Shown: positions 44,153 to 53,885, counted from the stretch's first letter. The stretch is DNA of 64,000 nucleotides from Pseudomonas baetica (GCF_002813455.1 NZ_PHHE01000001.1:4894001-4958000); one strand, 5' to 3'. Notes: generated from the letters alone by a model not told the origin. A program made the numbers and translations.

Positions 44153-45502
44153 ATGCAGAACTCGACCCAAGCGGCGAATGCCTGGCGCATTCTGTTCCTG
44201 CTGTTCCTTGCCAACCTGTTCAATTTCTTCGACCGCACCATCCCGGCGATCATCATCGAACCGATCCGCATGGAATGGCATCTCAGCGACTTTCAGTTGG
44301 GCATCGTCGGCACCGCGTTCACCATCGTTTATGCCATCGCCGGTCTGCCGCTGGGGCGCATGGCCGACACCGGCTCGCGCAGCAAACTGATGGGCTGGGG
44401 CCTGGCGACGTGGAGTGCGTTGACGGCGGTCAACGGACTGGTGGGCAGTTTCTGGAGTTTCCTGATCGTGCGCATGGGCATCGGCATCGGTGAAGCCAGT
44501 TATGCGCCGGCGGCCAACTCGCTGATCGGTGATCTGTTTCCGGCGCACCGTCGGGCGCGGGCCATGGGTATTTTCATGCTCGGTCTGCCGCTGGGATTGC
44601 TGCTGGCGTTTTTCACCATCGGCTGGATGGTCAAGGCGTTCGACAGTTGGCGCGCACCGTTCTTCATTGCCGCCGTACCGGGGCTGCTGCTGGCGGTATT
44701 CATGTTTTTCATCAAGGAACCCAAGCGCGGTGCGGCGGAAACCGTGCAGGTCTCGCAGGAAAAAGTCGACAAGCCGATCCGCCGGATCCTCGCCGTACCG
44801 ACCTTTCTGTGGCTGGTAATGGCCGGGTTGTGCTTCAACTTCGCGACCTATGCCTGCAACTCGTTTCTGGTGCCGATGCTGCAGCGCTATTTCTTGATGC
44901 CGTTGCAGGAAGCGGCGGTGGCCACCGGGGTGATTGTCGGGGTGACCGGGCTGGTCGGCCTGACGTTGGGTGGCTGGATCGCCGACAAGATCCACCAGCG
45001 TGTGGCCAATGGGCGACTGCTGTTTGCCGCATTCAGCTTGATTGTCTCGACCCTGTGCACGGCGTGGGCGCTGCATGCCGGGCGCATTGAGATCGGTGTG
45101 TTTGTCGCGGTGTTCAGCCTCGGCTGGCTGTTTGCCTATAACTTCTATACCTGTGTTTATACGGCGATTCAGGACGTGGTCGAACCACGCCTGCGGGCGA
45201 CGGCGATGGCGTTGTTCTTTGCCGGGTTGTATCTGCTGGGCGGTGGTTTGGGGCCGGTGGTGGTCGGTGGCCTGTCGGATCACTTTGCCAAATCGGCGAT
45301 GATTTCAGCGGGGGCGGAGCAGATGACCGAGGCGTTCAAGGCGGTCGGGCTGCATGACGCGATGTACCTGATTCCGGTGGCGCTGTTCCTGACCATGGTG
45401 TTTCTGTTTATGGCTTCGCGGTGTTTTGTGCGGGATGCGCAGCGGATGAAGGAGGGCTTGGTGGCGGTGGTTGAGCCAGACGTTGCAGTAGCGACTGCAT
45501 AA
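44153..45502 (+). CDS. MFS transporter (spinster-like)
   Basis: A 449-residue, 12-helix major facilitator. The first helix LFLANLFNFFDRTIPAIII, the loop GLPLGRMADTGSRSKLMGWGL (motif A) and RMGIGIGEASYAPAANSLIGDLFP match the spinster-type branch. Substrate cannot be told; relatives carry sugars, lipids or aromatic acids. The gene stands alone and is followed by a REP pair. Confidence 0.88.
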   Translation: MQNSTQAANAWRILFLLFLANLFNFFDRTIPAIIIEPIRMEWHLSDFQLGIVGTAFTIVYAIAGLPLGRMADTGSRSKLMGWGLATWSALTAVNGLVGSFWSFLIVRMGIGIGEASYAPAANSLIGDLFPAHRRARAMGIFMLGLPLGLLLAFFTIGWMVKAFDSWRAPFFIAAVPGLLLAVFMFFIKEPKRGAAETVQVSQEKVDKPIRRILAVPTFLWLVMAGLCFNFATYACNSFLVPMLQRYFLMPLQEAAVATGVIVGVTGLVGLTLGGWIADKIHQRVANGRLLFAAFSLIVSTLCTAWALHAGRIEIGVFVAVFSLGWLFAYNFYTCVYTAIQDVVEPRLRATAMALFFAGLYLLGGGLGPVVVGGLSDHFAKSAMISAGAEQMTEAFKAVGLHDAMYLIPVALFLTMVFLFMASRCFVRDAQRMKEGLVAVVEPDVAVATA

Positions 45503-45507
45503 CCGCC

Positions 45508-45573
45508 TTCGCGAGTAGGCTCGCTCCCACATAGGAACGCATTCCAAACTGTGGGAGCGAGCCTGCTCGCGAA
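45508..45573. repeat. Inverted REP pair (REPIN)
   Basis: Reverse REP at 45508 with one change (GCGAGTAGGC instead of GCGAGCAGGC) and forward REP ending at 45573, 18-bp centre. Confidence 0.85.
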
Positions 45574-45610
45574 AGGGCCATCAGCATCAGCTAATAAATA
45601 ACAGGCAAAC

Positions 45611-45644
45611 AAAAAGGCCCGCATCACTGCGGGCCTTCTGGTTT
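45611..45644. terminator. Intrinsic terminator between the MFS gene and rapA
   Basis: AAAAAGGCCCGCA / TGCGGGCCTTCTGGTTTT, a 9-bp stem. The A-run makes it work mainly for rapA (minus), with a weaker T-run for the plus strand. Confidence 0.8.
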
Positions 45645-45665
45645 TCAGCGGTGGAGCAGGGCGGT

Positions 45666-48512
45666 TTAGCCCGCCACCAACACCCGAATCGCTTCCAGGC
45701 GCAGCGCGGCCTTGTCCAGCATTGCCAGACCTTGCTCACGCTGTTCACGCAAGGCAACCAGTTCGCTGTCACGCACGGTCGGGTTGACCGCTTGCAGTGC
45801 GGTCAGGCGCGCCAGTTCTTCATCGGTGTCGGCCGCCAGACGGCGACGGGCCTCGGCCACGCGCTCGGCGTGACGCGGGGCGATCTTGTCTTCACCGGCG
45901 TTGATCCGTGGCGTCAGCTGATCGCGCTGGGCCTGGATGAACTTGTTGGCGCTGGCACGCGGCACGCTTTCCAGTTGATCGTTCAAGGTTTCGAACGAGA
46001 CGCGGGCCGACAGGTCGTTGCCGTTGGCGTCGAGCAGGCAGCGCAACGCGGCCGGCGGCAGGTAACGGCCCAGTTGCAGCGAACGTGGAGCAACCACCTC
46101 GCTGACGTAGAGCAGTTCCAGCAACACGGTGCCCGGTTTCAGCGCCTTGTTCTTGATCAGCGCGACGGCGGTGTTGCCCATCGAACCGGATAGCACCAGA
46201 TCCATGCCGCCCTGCACCATCGGGTGTTCCCAGGTGATGAACTGCATGTCTTCGCGCGACAGCGCCTGGTTGCGGTCGTAGGTGATGGTCACGCCTTCGT
46301 CGTCGCCCAGCGGGAAGCTGGCGTCGAGCATTTTTTCGCTCGGCTTGAGGATCAGGGCGTTTTCCGAATGGTCTTCGCTGTCGATGCCGAACGCGTCGAA
46401 CAGGGTTTCCATGTAGATCGGCAGGGCGAACTGATCGTCTTGCTCAAGGATGTCCTCGACCAACTGATCGCCTTCGCCCGAACCGCCGGAGTTGAGTTCC
46501 AGCAGACGGTCGCGACCGGTGTGCAGCTCTTCTTCCAGTCGCTCGCGCTCGGTGCGCGCTTCATCGATCAGCGCTTGCCACTCGCTGTCGTCGGCTTCTT
46601 CGAGCAGCGGCAGCAGGCGCGGGCCGAACTGATGCTGCAAGGCGTTGCCGGTCGGGCAGGTGTTGAGGAACGCGTTCAGCGCTTCGTGGTACCACTGGAA
46701 CAGGCGCTCCTGCGGGCTGGTTTCCAGGTACGGCACGTGCAGTTCGATAATGTGCTTCTGGCCGATCCGGTCGAGACGCCCGATGCGCTGCTCAAGCAGG
46801 TCCGGGTGCGACGGCAGATCGAACAGCACCAGGTGATGCGCGAACTGGAAGTTGCGACCTTCACTGCCGATTTCCGAGCAGATCAGCACTTGCGCGCCGA
46901 ATTCTTCGTCGGCGAAGTAAGCGGCGGCGCGGTCACGCTCAAGGATGTTCATGCCTTCATGGAACACCGTGGCCGGGATGCCGGAACGCACGCGCAGGGC
47001 GTCTTCCAGGTCCATCGCGGTTTCGGCGTGGGCGCAGATCACCAGCACTTTGGTGCGCTTGAGCATTTTCAGCTGATCGATCAGCCATTCAACGCGCGGG
47101 TCGAATTTCCACCAGCGCTCTTCTTCGCTGGCGTCCGGCTGGGCCTGGAAGCTGACTTCCGGGTACAGCTCGGCGTGATCGCCCAGTGGCAGTTCCAGAT
47201 ATTCGTCCGGGCACGGCAGCGGGTACGGGTGCAGTTTGCGCTCCGGGAAACCCTGCACGGCGGCGCGGGTGTTACGGAACAGCACGCGGCCGGTGCCGTG
47301 GCGGTCAAGCAGTTCACGCACGAGGCGGGCGCTGGCTTCGGTGTCTCCATCGTTGACCGCAGTCAGCAAGGCTTCGCCTTCGTTGCCGAGGAAACCGTGA
47401 ATGGTCTTGTGCGCTTGCGGCGACAGGCGCCCTTTGTCCAGCAACTCCTGAACGGCTTCGGCCACCGGGCGATAGTTTTCGCTCTCGGCGCGGAACGCGG
47501 CCAGGTCATGGAAGCGGTTTGGATCGAGCAGGCGAAGACGAGCGAAGTGGCTGTCCTGGCCGAGTTGTTCCGGGGTGGCGGTGAGCAGCAGCACGCCGGG
47601 AATCACTTCCGCCAATTGCTCGACCAGCGAATACTCGGGGCTGGCTTTTTCTTCGTGCCAGACCAAGTGGTGCGCTTCGTCGACCACCAGCAGATCCCAA
47701 CCGGCAGCGAACAATGCGTCTTGGGCTTTCTCGTCGTCGACCAGCCATTCCAGCGCAACCAGCGCCAGTTGAGTGTCTTCGAACGGGTTGGCGGCATCGC
47801 TTTCGATGAAACGTTCTTCGTCGAACAGCGCGACCTGCATATTGAAGCGGCGGCGCATTTCCACCAGCCACTGGTGCTGGAGGTTTTCCGGCACCAGGAT
47901 CAGCACACGATTGGCGCGGCCTGACAGCAGTTGGCGATGGATCACCAGGCCGGCTTCGATGGTTTTACCCAGGCCCACTTCGTCCGCCAGCAATACCCGC
48001 GGCGCGATACGGTCAGCGACCTCACGGGCAATGTGCAACTGGTGCGCGATCGGTTGCGCACGCACACCACCCAGGCCCCAGAGCGACGATTGCAACTGGC
48101 GGCTGGTGTGTTCGAGGGTGTTGTAACGCAGGGAGAACCACGCCAGCGGGTCGATCTGCCCGGCGAACAGACGGTCGCTGGCCAGACGGAACTGAATGAA
48201 GTTCGACAGCTGGGTTTCTGGCAGGGTGACGGCTTCGTTCTGCGCGTTGAGGCCGTGATAGACCATCAGGCCGTCGACGTCGTCGACTTGCTGGACGGTC
48301 ATCTTCCAGCCTTCGAAGTGAGTGATGCTGTCGCCCGGCGAGAATCGCACGCGGGTCAGGGGCGCATTCCGTAGCGCGTACTGGCGGGTCTCGCCAGTGG
48401 CCGGGTAAAGCACGGTCAACAAGCGGCCGTCCTGTGCCAGAACGGTGCCTAAACCAAGCTCTGCTTCGCTGTCACTGATCCAGCGTTGCCCCGGTTGATA
48501 CTGCTGCGCCAT
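45666..48512 (-). CDS. rapA: RNA polymerase-associated ATPase RapA
   Basis: A 948-residue Swi2/Snf2-type ATPase that rides on RNA polymerase and helps recycle it after termination. N-terminal Tudor-like domains ([17 protein letters not shown]), Walker [20 protein letters not shown] box [10 protein letters not shown], and the C-terminal helicase lobe with [24 protein letters not shown] and [11 protein letters not shown]. Length is as expected. Monocistronic, with its own terminator. Confidence 0.97.
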   Translation of the reverse strand: MAQQYQPGQRWISDSEAELGLGTVLAQDGRLLTVLYPATGETRQYALRNAPLTRVRFSPGDSITHFEGWKMTVQQVDDVDGLMVYHGLNAQNEAVTLPETQLSNFIQFRLASDRLFAGQIDPLAWFSLRYNTLEHTSRQLQSSLWGLGGVRAQPIAHQLHIAREVADRIAPRVLLADEVGLGKTIEAGLVIHRQLLSGRANRVLILVPENLQHQWLVEMRRRFNMQVALFDEERFIESDAANPFEDTQLALVALEWLVDDEKAQDALFAAGWDLLVVDEAHHLVWHEEKASPEYSLVEQLAEVIPGVLLLTATPEQLGQDSHFARLRLLDPNRFHDLAAFRAESENYRPVAEAVQELLDKGRLSPQAHKTIHGFLGNEGEALLTAVNDGDTEASARLVRELLDRHGTGRVLFRNTRAAVQGFPERKLHPYPLPCPDEYLELPLGDHAELYPEVSFQAQPDASEEERWWKFDPRVEWLIDQLKMLKRTKVLVICAHAETAMDLEDALRVRSGIPATVFHEGMNILERDRAAAYFADEEFGAQVLICSEIGSEGRNFQFAHHLVLFDLPSHPDLLEQRIGRLDRIGQKHIIELHVPYLETSPQERLFQWYHEALNAFLNTCPTGNALQHQFGPRLLPLLEEADDSEWQALIDEARTERERLEEELHTGRDRLLELNSGGSGEGDQLVEDILEQDDQFALPIYMETLFDAFGIDSEDHSENALILKPSEKMLDASFPLGDDEGVTITYDRNQALSREDMQFITWEHPMVQGGMDLVLSGSMGNTAVALIKNKALKPGTVLLELLYVSEVVAPRSLQLGRYLPPAALRCLLDANGNDLSARVSFETLNDQLESVPRASANKFIQAQRDQLTPRINAGEDKIAPRHAERVAEARRRLAADTDEELARLTALQAVNPTVRDSELVALREQREQGLAMLDKAALRLEAIRVLVAG

Positions 48513-48742
48513 GCTGCCTGACTCCCACCTTGAAAAAGCGGGCTATCTTAACGGAATGAGGCTCCGAGGCCAAAGGATTAGGAGCCGCCACCGGCTTTTA
48601 ACTGCACAGGGAAGATTAGGTCATGCGTCGGTTTAACCAAAGAGCAGGGCACGAGAGGGTGCCAATCCGGTCACAAGTTTGCGACCGACGGCTCAAGCCA
48701 TCAGCGCCCAAGCCGATAGCCTGCTGACAGGAGACCCTTTAT

Positions 48743-49084
48743 ATGTTCCCACCGATGCTCCCCCTGAGCGCTGTGCCGGTCACTTCCCAGCAGGATCCGA
48801 TCCGCCAGCGGCCGGACATTCCCCCGGTGGTGCCGGTGCAGGAAAGCTCCAACGAAAGCACGATTGATCTGCAAAAGCGCGATCCCGAGGAGGATCGACT
48901 GCTCGCGCGCGAAGAACAGCGCCGGCAGCAGGAGCGTGATCGTCGGCGTCGCGAGGCCGATGAAGACCCCGAAGAACACCTGGCCGTGCCGGGCACGGAA
49001 CTCAATGCCGACAACACCGTGCCGGTGGTGCCGCTGATGGACGATCAGCCGCGTCAGGGCTTGTGGGTTGATATCGAGATCTGA
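48743..49084 (+). CDS. Small charged protein of unknown function
   Basis: A 113-residue protein with no membrane segment. Central part is a long acidic/basic helix (RDPEEDRLLAREEQRRQQER and RDRRRREADEDPEEH) probably forming a coiled coil; ends rich in Pro and Val. ACAGGAGA lies nine bases before ATG. Similar proteins in pseudomonads are sometimes mislabelled as aspartate-semialdehyde dehydrogenase; nothing in the sequence supports that. Confidence 0.75.
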   Translation: MFPPMLPLSAVPVTSQQDPIRQRPDIPPVVPVQESSNESTIDLQKRDPEEDRLLAREEQRRQQERDRRRREADEDPEEHLAVPGTELNADNTVPVVPLMDDQPRQGLWVDIEI

Positions 49085-49177
49085 TGGCTGGTCAGCGCTG
49101 ACGCCAGACTGCATTATTGGCGCAGTCCTGCCGATGCTGTGGCAGTTGTGATTTCTTCAAGTGATGCGCCGAACGCC

Positions 49178-49339
49178 ATGAGCCAAGACAACAAACTGAT
49201 CGACCTCAACACTGAACGCGCCAAGCGTGTGCACGACATTAAAGAGAAGCGTCTGAATGAAGTGCGCAATGCCTTCGAACAGGCGATGCCGTTGGGAAAA
49301 GCCAAGAAAAAGTCGAAAAACAAACCGAAAAAGCGTTGA
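49178..49339 (+). CDS. Small basic protein of unknown function
   Basis: A 53-residue protein, MSQDNKLIDLNTERAKRVHD..., one helix followed by a Lys-rich tail KAKKKSKNKPKKR, suggesting binding to RNA, DNA or another polyanion. The frame is open from a GTG at 49139; neither start has a strong ribosome site. Confidence 0.6.
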   Translation: MSQDNKLIDLNTERAKRVHDIKEKRLNEVRNAFEQAMPLGKAKKKSKNKPKKR

Positions 49340-49489
49340 TCTCCCCCCCTGAATCCGTTGATGCAGGTCAGTTATTTTCCCGCCTTTACTCCCTGTGTTG
49401 ACCGGACTTGATCCTGGTCAATTTCTGCGCCTGCGTGATTGGTTAACTTAGTTCCATCGCAGCAAAGCAGGGGCCAGGAGGCCACAGTC

Positions 49490-49606
49490 ATGTTTTTCGA
49501 TAACGTGGTGTTTGCCGGGGTTCTGACCGTTGGGCTCATGGTTCTGTTTTTTGCAGGGTTTGGATTTTTTATCTGGAAGGATGCGAATAAGCGCAAGAAG
49601 CCTTAG
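49490..49606 (+). CDS. ccoM: CcoM-like single-helix microprotein (cbb3 oxidase subunit)
   Basis: A 38-residue membrane protein: MFFDNVVFAGVLTVG then helix continuing to FFAGFGFFIWKDANKRKKP. A strong GCCAGGAGG ribosome site lies seven to nine bases before the ATG. It matches my memory of CcoM, the small extra subunit found in the P. stutzeri cbb3 cytochrome oxidase, especially the (F/V)DNVV start and the FIWKDA end. The other cbb3 genes are not in this window. Confidence 0.7.
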   Translation: MFFDNVVFAGVLTVGLMVLFFAGFGFFIWKDANKRKKP

Positions 49607-49640
49607 TTCTTTCCGGATTGATGAGCACGCAAGGCATTTT

Positions 49641-49666
49641 GGGCAACTTCGGTTGCCCTTTTTTTT
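49641..49666 (+). terminator. Intrinsic terminator of the ccoM-like gene, abutting an IS
   Basis: GGGCAA CTTCGG TTGCCC hairpin followed by exactly eight T. The ISL3 element begins at the next base, and the eight T also occur on its other side as the target duplication. Confidence 0.9.
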
Positions 49667-50974
49667 GGTTCTTCACGGATTACCGGGAAAGACGCTCTTG
49701 ATTTTCATGAAAAAGAATTCGCTATCCCGGTAACCGTACGCCATCCGTTTGATAACCTTTATTCGATTGTTTATGCCTTCCAACTGCCCCGTGTGCATCG
49801 GCCAGCGAACCCGGCTGACGATTCCCCGCCAGTAACCCTTTAGCCGTTTGGCGAACAGGATCAGAGCCGGTATCGCGCTTTCATCAGCGTGGCGCAGCCA
49901 TTGCTTCCAGGCTGATCTCCAGCCCCAGGCGGTACTTGGCGTCCAGAGCGTTTTGAGTTCAGCTTTCATCAAGTAGACCGTCATCAACGCTTGGTTGGCC
50001 GCCAGCAAATCCTCCAAGCGGACCTGTTGCTCCGGTGTTTTCAGGTTCTGCGGGTTGCGCAGGAGCAGCCAACGCGCTTGCTTGATGACCTTTCGGGCCG
50101 GCTTGTCGTGACGCAGTCGATTGGCTTCGTCGACGCGAACCCGATCAATCACCTCTCGGCCATATTTGGCCACCACATGGAAAAGATCGTAGACCACTCG
50201 CGCTTTTGGGCAGTGCTGACGAACCTCCAGATCAAAAGCGGTGTTCATGTCCATTGCCACCGCTTCGATTCGGGCGCACCCCTCTGGCCCCAGCTCTTCG
50301 AAAAATGGCCTGACCGCCGCCCGGCTGCGGCCTTCGCCGATCCACAGCACCCGTCGCGTATCCGCGTCCAGAACAACGCTGGCATAACGATGACCTTTGA
50401 ATAATGCGAACTCGTCCATCACCAAGCGTCGCGGTTGCGCCTTTGGCAAAACGCTCAATGCTGCTTGCAAGGCTCGACGCTCCAGCACCCGAACGGTCTC
50501 CCAATGCAGCCCAAACATCTGCGCTACGTGCAACGTGGGAAGGCGTTCACAGGCTTGAATGACCGCCTCTGCCAGACGCCGTGTCATACGGGCATAGCGA
50601 TCCAGCCAACTGACGGCCTCCATGCGTTTGCCACAGTCGCGGCAACCAACGCGTCGGAGCAAAACGCTCAGGCGTACTGCGCGACCGAGAATGGGTAAAT
50701 CACGAATGACTCGCTGGCAATACTCATGCGTGGTTGAACAGGGTTTTTGGCACCCACCACAGGAAGGGAATCGGGTGGCGTGGGGTGTCAGATCGATCTG
50801 GAGGGCATCACCATCAGGCTTGATCGTGACGACAGAAAAGCCCTCCCAAAAAGGAAGGAAAGTATTAATATCGTGCATAAGAACGCCGGTTTGTTAGATG
50901 TGTTTGCTCGCACGAACATCATCAATCAAATCGGCGTTCTTGTTTCTGTGTTTCCCGGGATTCCGTGAAGAACC
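49667..50974 (-). mobile_element. ISL3-family insertion sequence, complete
   Basis: About 1308 bp. Terminal inverted repeats of 24 bp: GGTTCTTCACGGATTACCGG at the left edge (49667-49690) and the mirror TTCCGTGAAGAACC ending at 50974, with two or three mismatches. Flanked on both sides by TTTTTTTT, an 8-bp direct duplication as expected for ISL3. It contains one transposase gene. Confidence 0.92.
49673..50878 (-). CDS. ISL3-family transposase
   Basis: A 401-residue DDE transposase. N-terminal zinc-finger-like Cys sets (CGGCQKPC and CRDCGKR), a helix-turn-helix, then the DDE core: VMDEFALFKGHRYASVVLD, AVAMDMNTAFDLEVRQHCP and the Glu in HTGQLEGINNRIKVIKRMAYGYRD. Length and the closing motif fit complete ISL3 elements. 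The reading frame is intact, so the element may be mobile. Confidence 0.93.
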   Translation of the reverse strand: MHDINTFLPFWEGFSVVTIKPDGDALQIDLTPHATRFPSCGGCQKPCSTTHEYCQRVIRDLPILGRAVRLSVLLRRVGCRDCGKRMEAVSWLDRYARMTRRLAEAVIQACERLPTLHVAQMFGLHWETVRVLERRALQAALSVLPKAQPRRLVMDEFALFKGHRYASVVLDADTRRVLWIGEGRSRAAVRPFFEELGPEGCARIEAVAMDMNTAFDLEVRQHCPKARVVYDLFHVVAKYGREVIDRVRVDEANRLRHDKPARKVIKQARWLLLRNPQNLKTPEQQVRLEDLLAANQALMTVYLMKAELKTLWTPSTAWGWRSAWKQWLRHADESAIPALILFAKRLKGYWRGIVSRVRWPMHTGQLEGINNRIKVIKRMAYGYRDSEFFFMKIKSVFPGNP

Positions 50975-51000
50975 TTTTTTTTGCCTTTCGGTTTGTGTGT

Positions 51001-51057
51001 ATATCCGTTGCTGCGGTAACGGCTGCTTAGGGTTCCGCCCTGACGGCGGGTCACTTT
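51001..51057. repeat. Outer piece of the left inverted arm of the repeat island
   Basis: ATATCCGTTGCTGCGGTAAC at 51001 through GTCACTTT at 51057 is the reverse complement of 54117-54173 with one mismatch in the first 17 bases. The arm is cut here by the IS256 element and resumes at 52418. Confidence 0.9.
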
Positions 51058-52417
51058 GAGAGTGTCAGATTTTTTGTGTGCGGGCCGGTAATGGCCTGCC
51101 GTCAGGCAGGCCGGGTTTTACCAGGTCGGCCTGATAAATCGATCTCCGTACAGAATCGCAAATTGGTTCATCGCACTCTTCCAGTCATGAGCCGCCGAGC
51201 CCCAGTTTGCCGTGATGTTACGCAGCCCAAGCCAGATCAGCTTGGTCGCTGCGTCATCCGTCGGGAAGTGGCCCCGGGTCTTGATGATCTTGCGTAGCTG
51301 AGCGTTGATGCTTTCGATAGCGTTGGTCGTATAGATCACTTTTCGAATGGCAGGCGGGAAGACAAAAAATGGAATCACTCGATCCCAGGCTCGTCTCCAG
51401 GCCGCCACCACCGTTGGGTATTGCTTACCCCAAGGGCCATTTTCAAAGGCATCCAGTGCTTCCTCAGCCGCTTCTGCGTTGATGGCTTGATAGATCGGTT
51501 TTAGCGCCTTGGCCAGCTCACGGCGCTTGTCCCACGCCGCGTAATCGAGGCTGTTGCGGATCAAGTGGACGATGCATGTTTGCAGCGTTGTTGCCGGAAA
51601 TACTGCGCTTAGCGCCTCTGGCATGCCTTTGAGACCGTCAGTCACGGCGATCAGCACGTCCTCTACGCCGCGGGTCTTGAGGTCGTTGAAGACCTTCATC
51701 CAGAACTTCGCACCCTCGGTGTTTTCGATCCAGATACCAAGAATATCGCGCGTTCCATCGGGTAAAACACCCAGCGCCAAGTAAATCGCCTTGTTGCGGA
51801 CAAGGCCTTCTTCTCGGATCTTGACCCGCAGCGCATCGAAGAAAATGACTGGGTACATCGGCTCAAGCGGTCGCTGTTGCCACGCACCAATTTCCTCCAT
51901 CACCTCGTGCGTGACTGAGCTGATGAAGTCATGGGAAACGTCCGTCCCGTATTGCTCAGAGAGGAAAGCGCGGATTTCTCGAACGGTCATGCCTCGGGCA
52001 TACATGGCGATGATCTTGTCATCAAAACCGGTGTAACGCCGCTCATGCTTGGGGATCAGAATGGGGGCAAAACTGCCATCCCGATCACGGGGAATCTCCA
52101 GCCGCAGCGGGCCATCCCCCGTCAAAATCGTCTTGCCCGTTTTGCCATTGCGCTGGTTGGTTTCATCCTCTGGGCGCTGCGCGCCCGGCGGATACCCCAG
52201 GTGGTGACCGAGCTCGGCACTCAATGCTCGCTCAATCAAGGCCTTCTTGAAGGCCGCAGAAGCGTCTTCAATAGCCTCTGCGGTAATCAGCCCCTCACCG
52301 AACTCTTCGAGCAGCTCCTTGGGGATTTTTGGTAGGTCACGCAGGGGTTTCTTTTTGGTTGGCATACATGCACCTCTTACTCATGTTATGCCCGAACACA
52401 AAATTTCTGACACCCCC
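51058..52417 (-). mobile_element. IS256-family insertion sequence, complete
   Basis: About 1360 bp. Terminal repeats GAGAGTGTCAGATTTTTTGT (left) and, reading inward on the other strand, GGGGGTGTCAGAAATTTTGT (right). GTCACTTT at 51050-51057 and again at 52418-52425 is the 8-bp target duplication. Removing the element and one duplication joins the two halves of the left arm. Confidence 0.92.
51118..52365 (-). CDS. IS256-family transposase
   Basis: A 415-residue transposase of the IS256/MULE type: MYPVIFFDALRVKIREEG with the first Asp, AVTDGLKGMPEAL with the second, and TTNAIESINAQLRKIIKTRG with the Glu; also CIVHLIRNSLDY, the C/DxxH-type signature. Length is normal and there is no break. Confidence 0.95.
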   Translation of the reverse strand: MPTKKKPLRDLPKIPKELLEEFGEGLITAEAIEDASAAFKKALIERALSAELGHHLGYPPGAQRPEDETNQRNGKTGKTILTGDGPLRLEIPRDRDGSFAPILIPKHERRYTGFDDKIIAMYARGMTVREIRAFLSEQYGTDVSHDFISSVTHEVMEEIGAWQQRPLEPMYPVIFFDALRVKIREEGLVRNKAIYLALGVLPDGTRDILGIWIENTEGAKFWMKVFNDLKTRGVEDVLIAVTDGLKGMPEALSAVFPATTLQTCIVHLIRNSLDYAAWDKRRELAKALKPIYQAINAEAAEEALDAFENGPWGKQYPTVVAAWRRAWDRVIPFFVFPPAIRKVIYTTNAIESINAQLRKIIKTRGHFPTDDAATKLIWLGLRNITANWGSAAHDWKSAMNQFAILYGDRFIRPTW

Positions 52418-52643
52418 GTCACTTTTGGCAAACGCCCCAAAAGTAACCAAAAGGTCTGTGCCCTGACGTACGGCCCTCGCTTAGGCTCGGGTTCCTTCGC
52501 TGCGGGATTGATCCGGGCGCATCGCCTCCGGTTTGCTTCGCTGCACCTCCTCTCGATGTGTTTGGCTTCGCCAAACGGTCGCTGCGCTCCCACCCCCGGA
52601 TCAACCCCTCCACTCAGCCTGCCGACGGGCTCCGAGATCAAGA
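52418..52643. repeat. Inner piece of the left inverted arm
   Basis: From GTCACTTTTGGCAAACGCCC to about CTCCGAGATC. It is an imperfect reverse complement of 53905-54125: both contain GGTTTGCTTCGCTGCACCTC, the AAACGCC...AAAAG block, and end in GG-CTCCGAGATC / GATCTCCAG. Confidence 0.8.
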
Positions 52644-52721
52644 TCAAGAGCGGTACTCGAGCTTGCGCTCATTGTGTTGAGTGGGGCGGCATGCGCCGCG
52701 TACGGGGTGTACTCATTTTCT

Positions 52722-53825
52722 TGTGGGAGCTGGCTTGCCAGCGATGGCGGCCTGACAGCCGACCAAGCTCTGGCGGGTGTACTCGATCCCTGTGGGAGCG
52801 GGCTTGCTCGCGAAGGCGGCCTGACAGCCAACCAGTTTCTGGCGGGTGTACTCAATCCCTGTGGGAGCTGGCTTGCCAGCGATGGCGGCCTGACAGCCGA
52901 CCAAGCTCTGGCGGGTGAACTCGATCCCTGTGGGAGCTGGCTTGCCAGCGATGGCGGCCTGACAGCCGACCAAGCTCTGGCGGGTGTACTCAATCCCTGT
53001 GGGAGCTGGCTTGCCAGCGATGACGGCCTGACAGCCGACCAGTTTCTGGCGGGTGTACTCAATCCCTGTGGGAGCTGGCTTGCCAGCGATGACGGCCTGA
53101 CAGCCGACCAGTTTCTGGCGGGTGTACTCAATCCCTGTGGGAGCGGGCTTGCTCGCGATGACGGCCTGACAGCCAACCAGTTTCTGGCGGGTGTACTCAA
53201 TCCCTGTGGGAGCGGGCTTGCTCGCGATGACGGCCTGACAGCCGACCAGTTTCTGGCGGGTGTACTCAATCCCTGTGGGAGCGGGCTTGCTCGCGAAGGC
53301 GGCCTGACAGCCGACCAGTTTCTGGCGGGTGTACTCAATCCCTGTGGGAGCGGGCTTGCTCGCGAAGGCGGCCTGACAGCCAACCAGTTTCTGGCGGGTG
53401 TACTCAATCCCTGTGGGAGCTGGCTTGCCAGCGATGACGGCCTGACAGCCGACCAGTTTCTGGCGAGTGTATTCAATCCCTGTGGGAGCTGGCTTGCCAG
53501 CGATGACGGCCTGACAGCCGACCAGTTTCTGGCGGGTGTACTCAATCCCTGTGGGAGCTGGCTTGCCAGCGATGACGGCCTGACAGCCGACCAGTTTCTG
53601 GCGGGTGTACTCAATCCCTGTGGGAGCGGGCTTGCTCGCGATGACGGCCTGACAGCCAACCAGTTTCTGGCGGGTGTACTCAATCCCTGTGGGAGCGGGC
53701 TTGCTCGCGATGACGGCCTGACAGCCGACCAGTTTCTGGCGGGTGTACTCAATCCCTGTGGGAGCGGGCTTGCTCGCGAAGGCGGCCTGACAGCCAACCA
53801 AGCTCTGACAGATGTAATCAATCCA
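52722..53825. repeat. Tandem array of sixteen 69-bp units, each carrying a REP palindrome
   Basis: Units start at 52722 + 69k, k = 0-15, without indels. Each starts TGTGGGAG, carries a REP hairpin, then about 45 bp with GGCCTGACAGCC and GGCGGGTGTACTCAATCCC. Eight units have stem GCTGGC/GCCAGC (k 0,2,3,4,5,10,11,12) and eight GCGGGC/GCTCGC (k 1,6,7,8,9,13,14,15). The four-unit pattern at k4-7 recurs at k11-14, so a 7-unit (483 bp) segmental duplication is likely. Because 69 is divisible by three, long open frames run through it on both strands; I treat these as artefacts. Confidence 0.97.
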
Positions 53826-53856
53826 CCGGAGCTGCCGGAGGCTGCGATCCTTTGAT

Positions 53857-53885
53857 CTGCTCTGGCTCTGGCTCTGGCTCTGGTT
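53857..53885. repeat. CTCTGG hexamer run
   Basis: CTCTGG repeated four times in tandem (TGCTCTGGCTCTGGCTCTGG...) between the REP array and the right arm, likely variable by slippage. Confidence 0.8.

Noticed and set aside
46224..47924. 566-codon open frame antisense to rapA
   Set aside because: Shadow of a well-defined gene.
52722..53825. CRISPR array
   Set aside because: The units are contiguous and the segments between hairpins are nearly identical instead of unique spacers; no cas genes.
52533..53855. 440-codon open frame running through the REP array on the plus strand
   Set aside because: Period 69 is a multiple of three, so every frame without a stop in one unit stays open. Equally long frames exist on the minus strand, there is no ribosome site and the 'protein' is a 23-residue repeat of translated REP.
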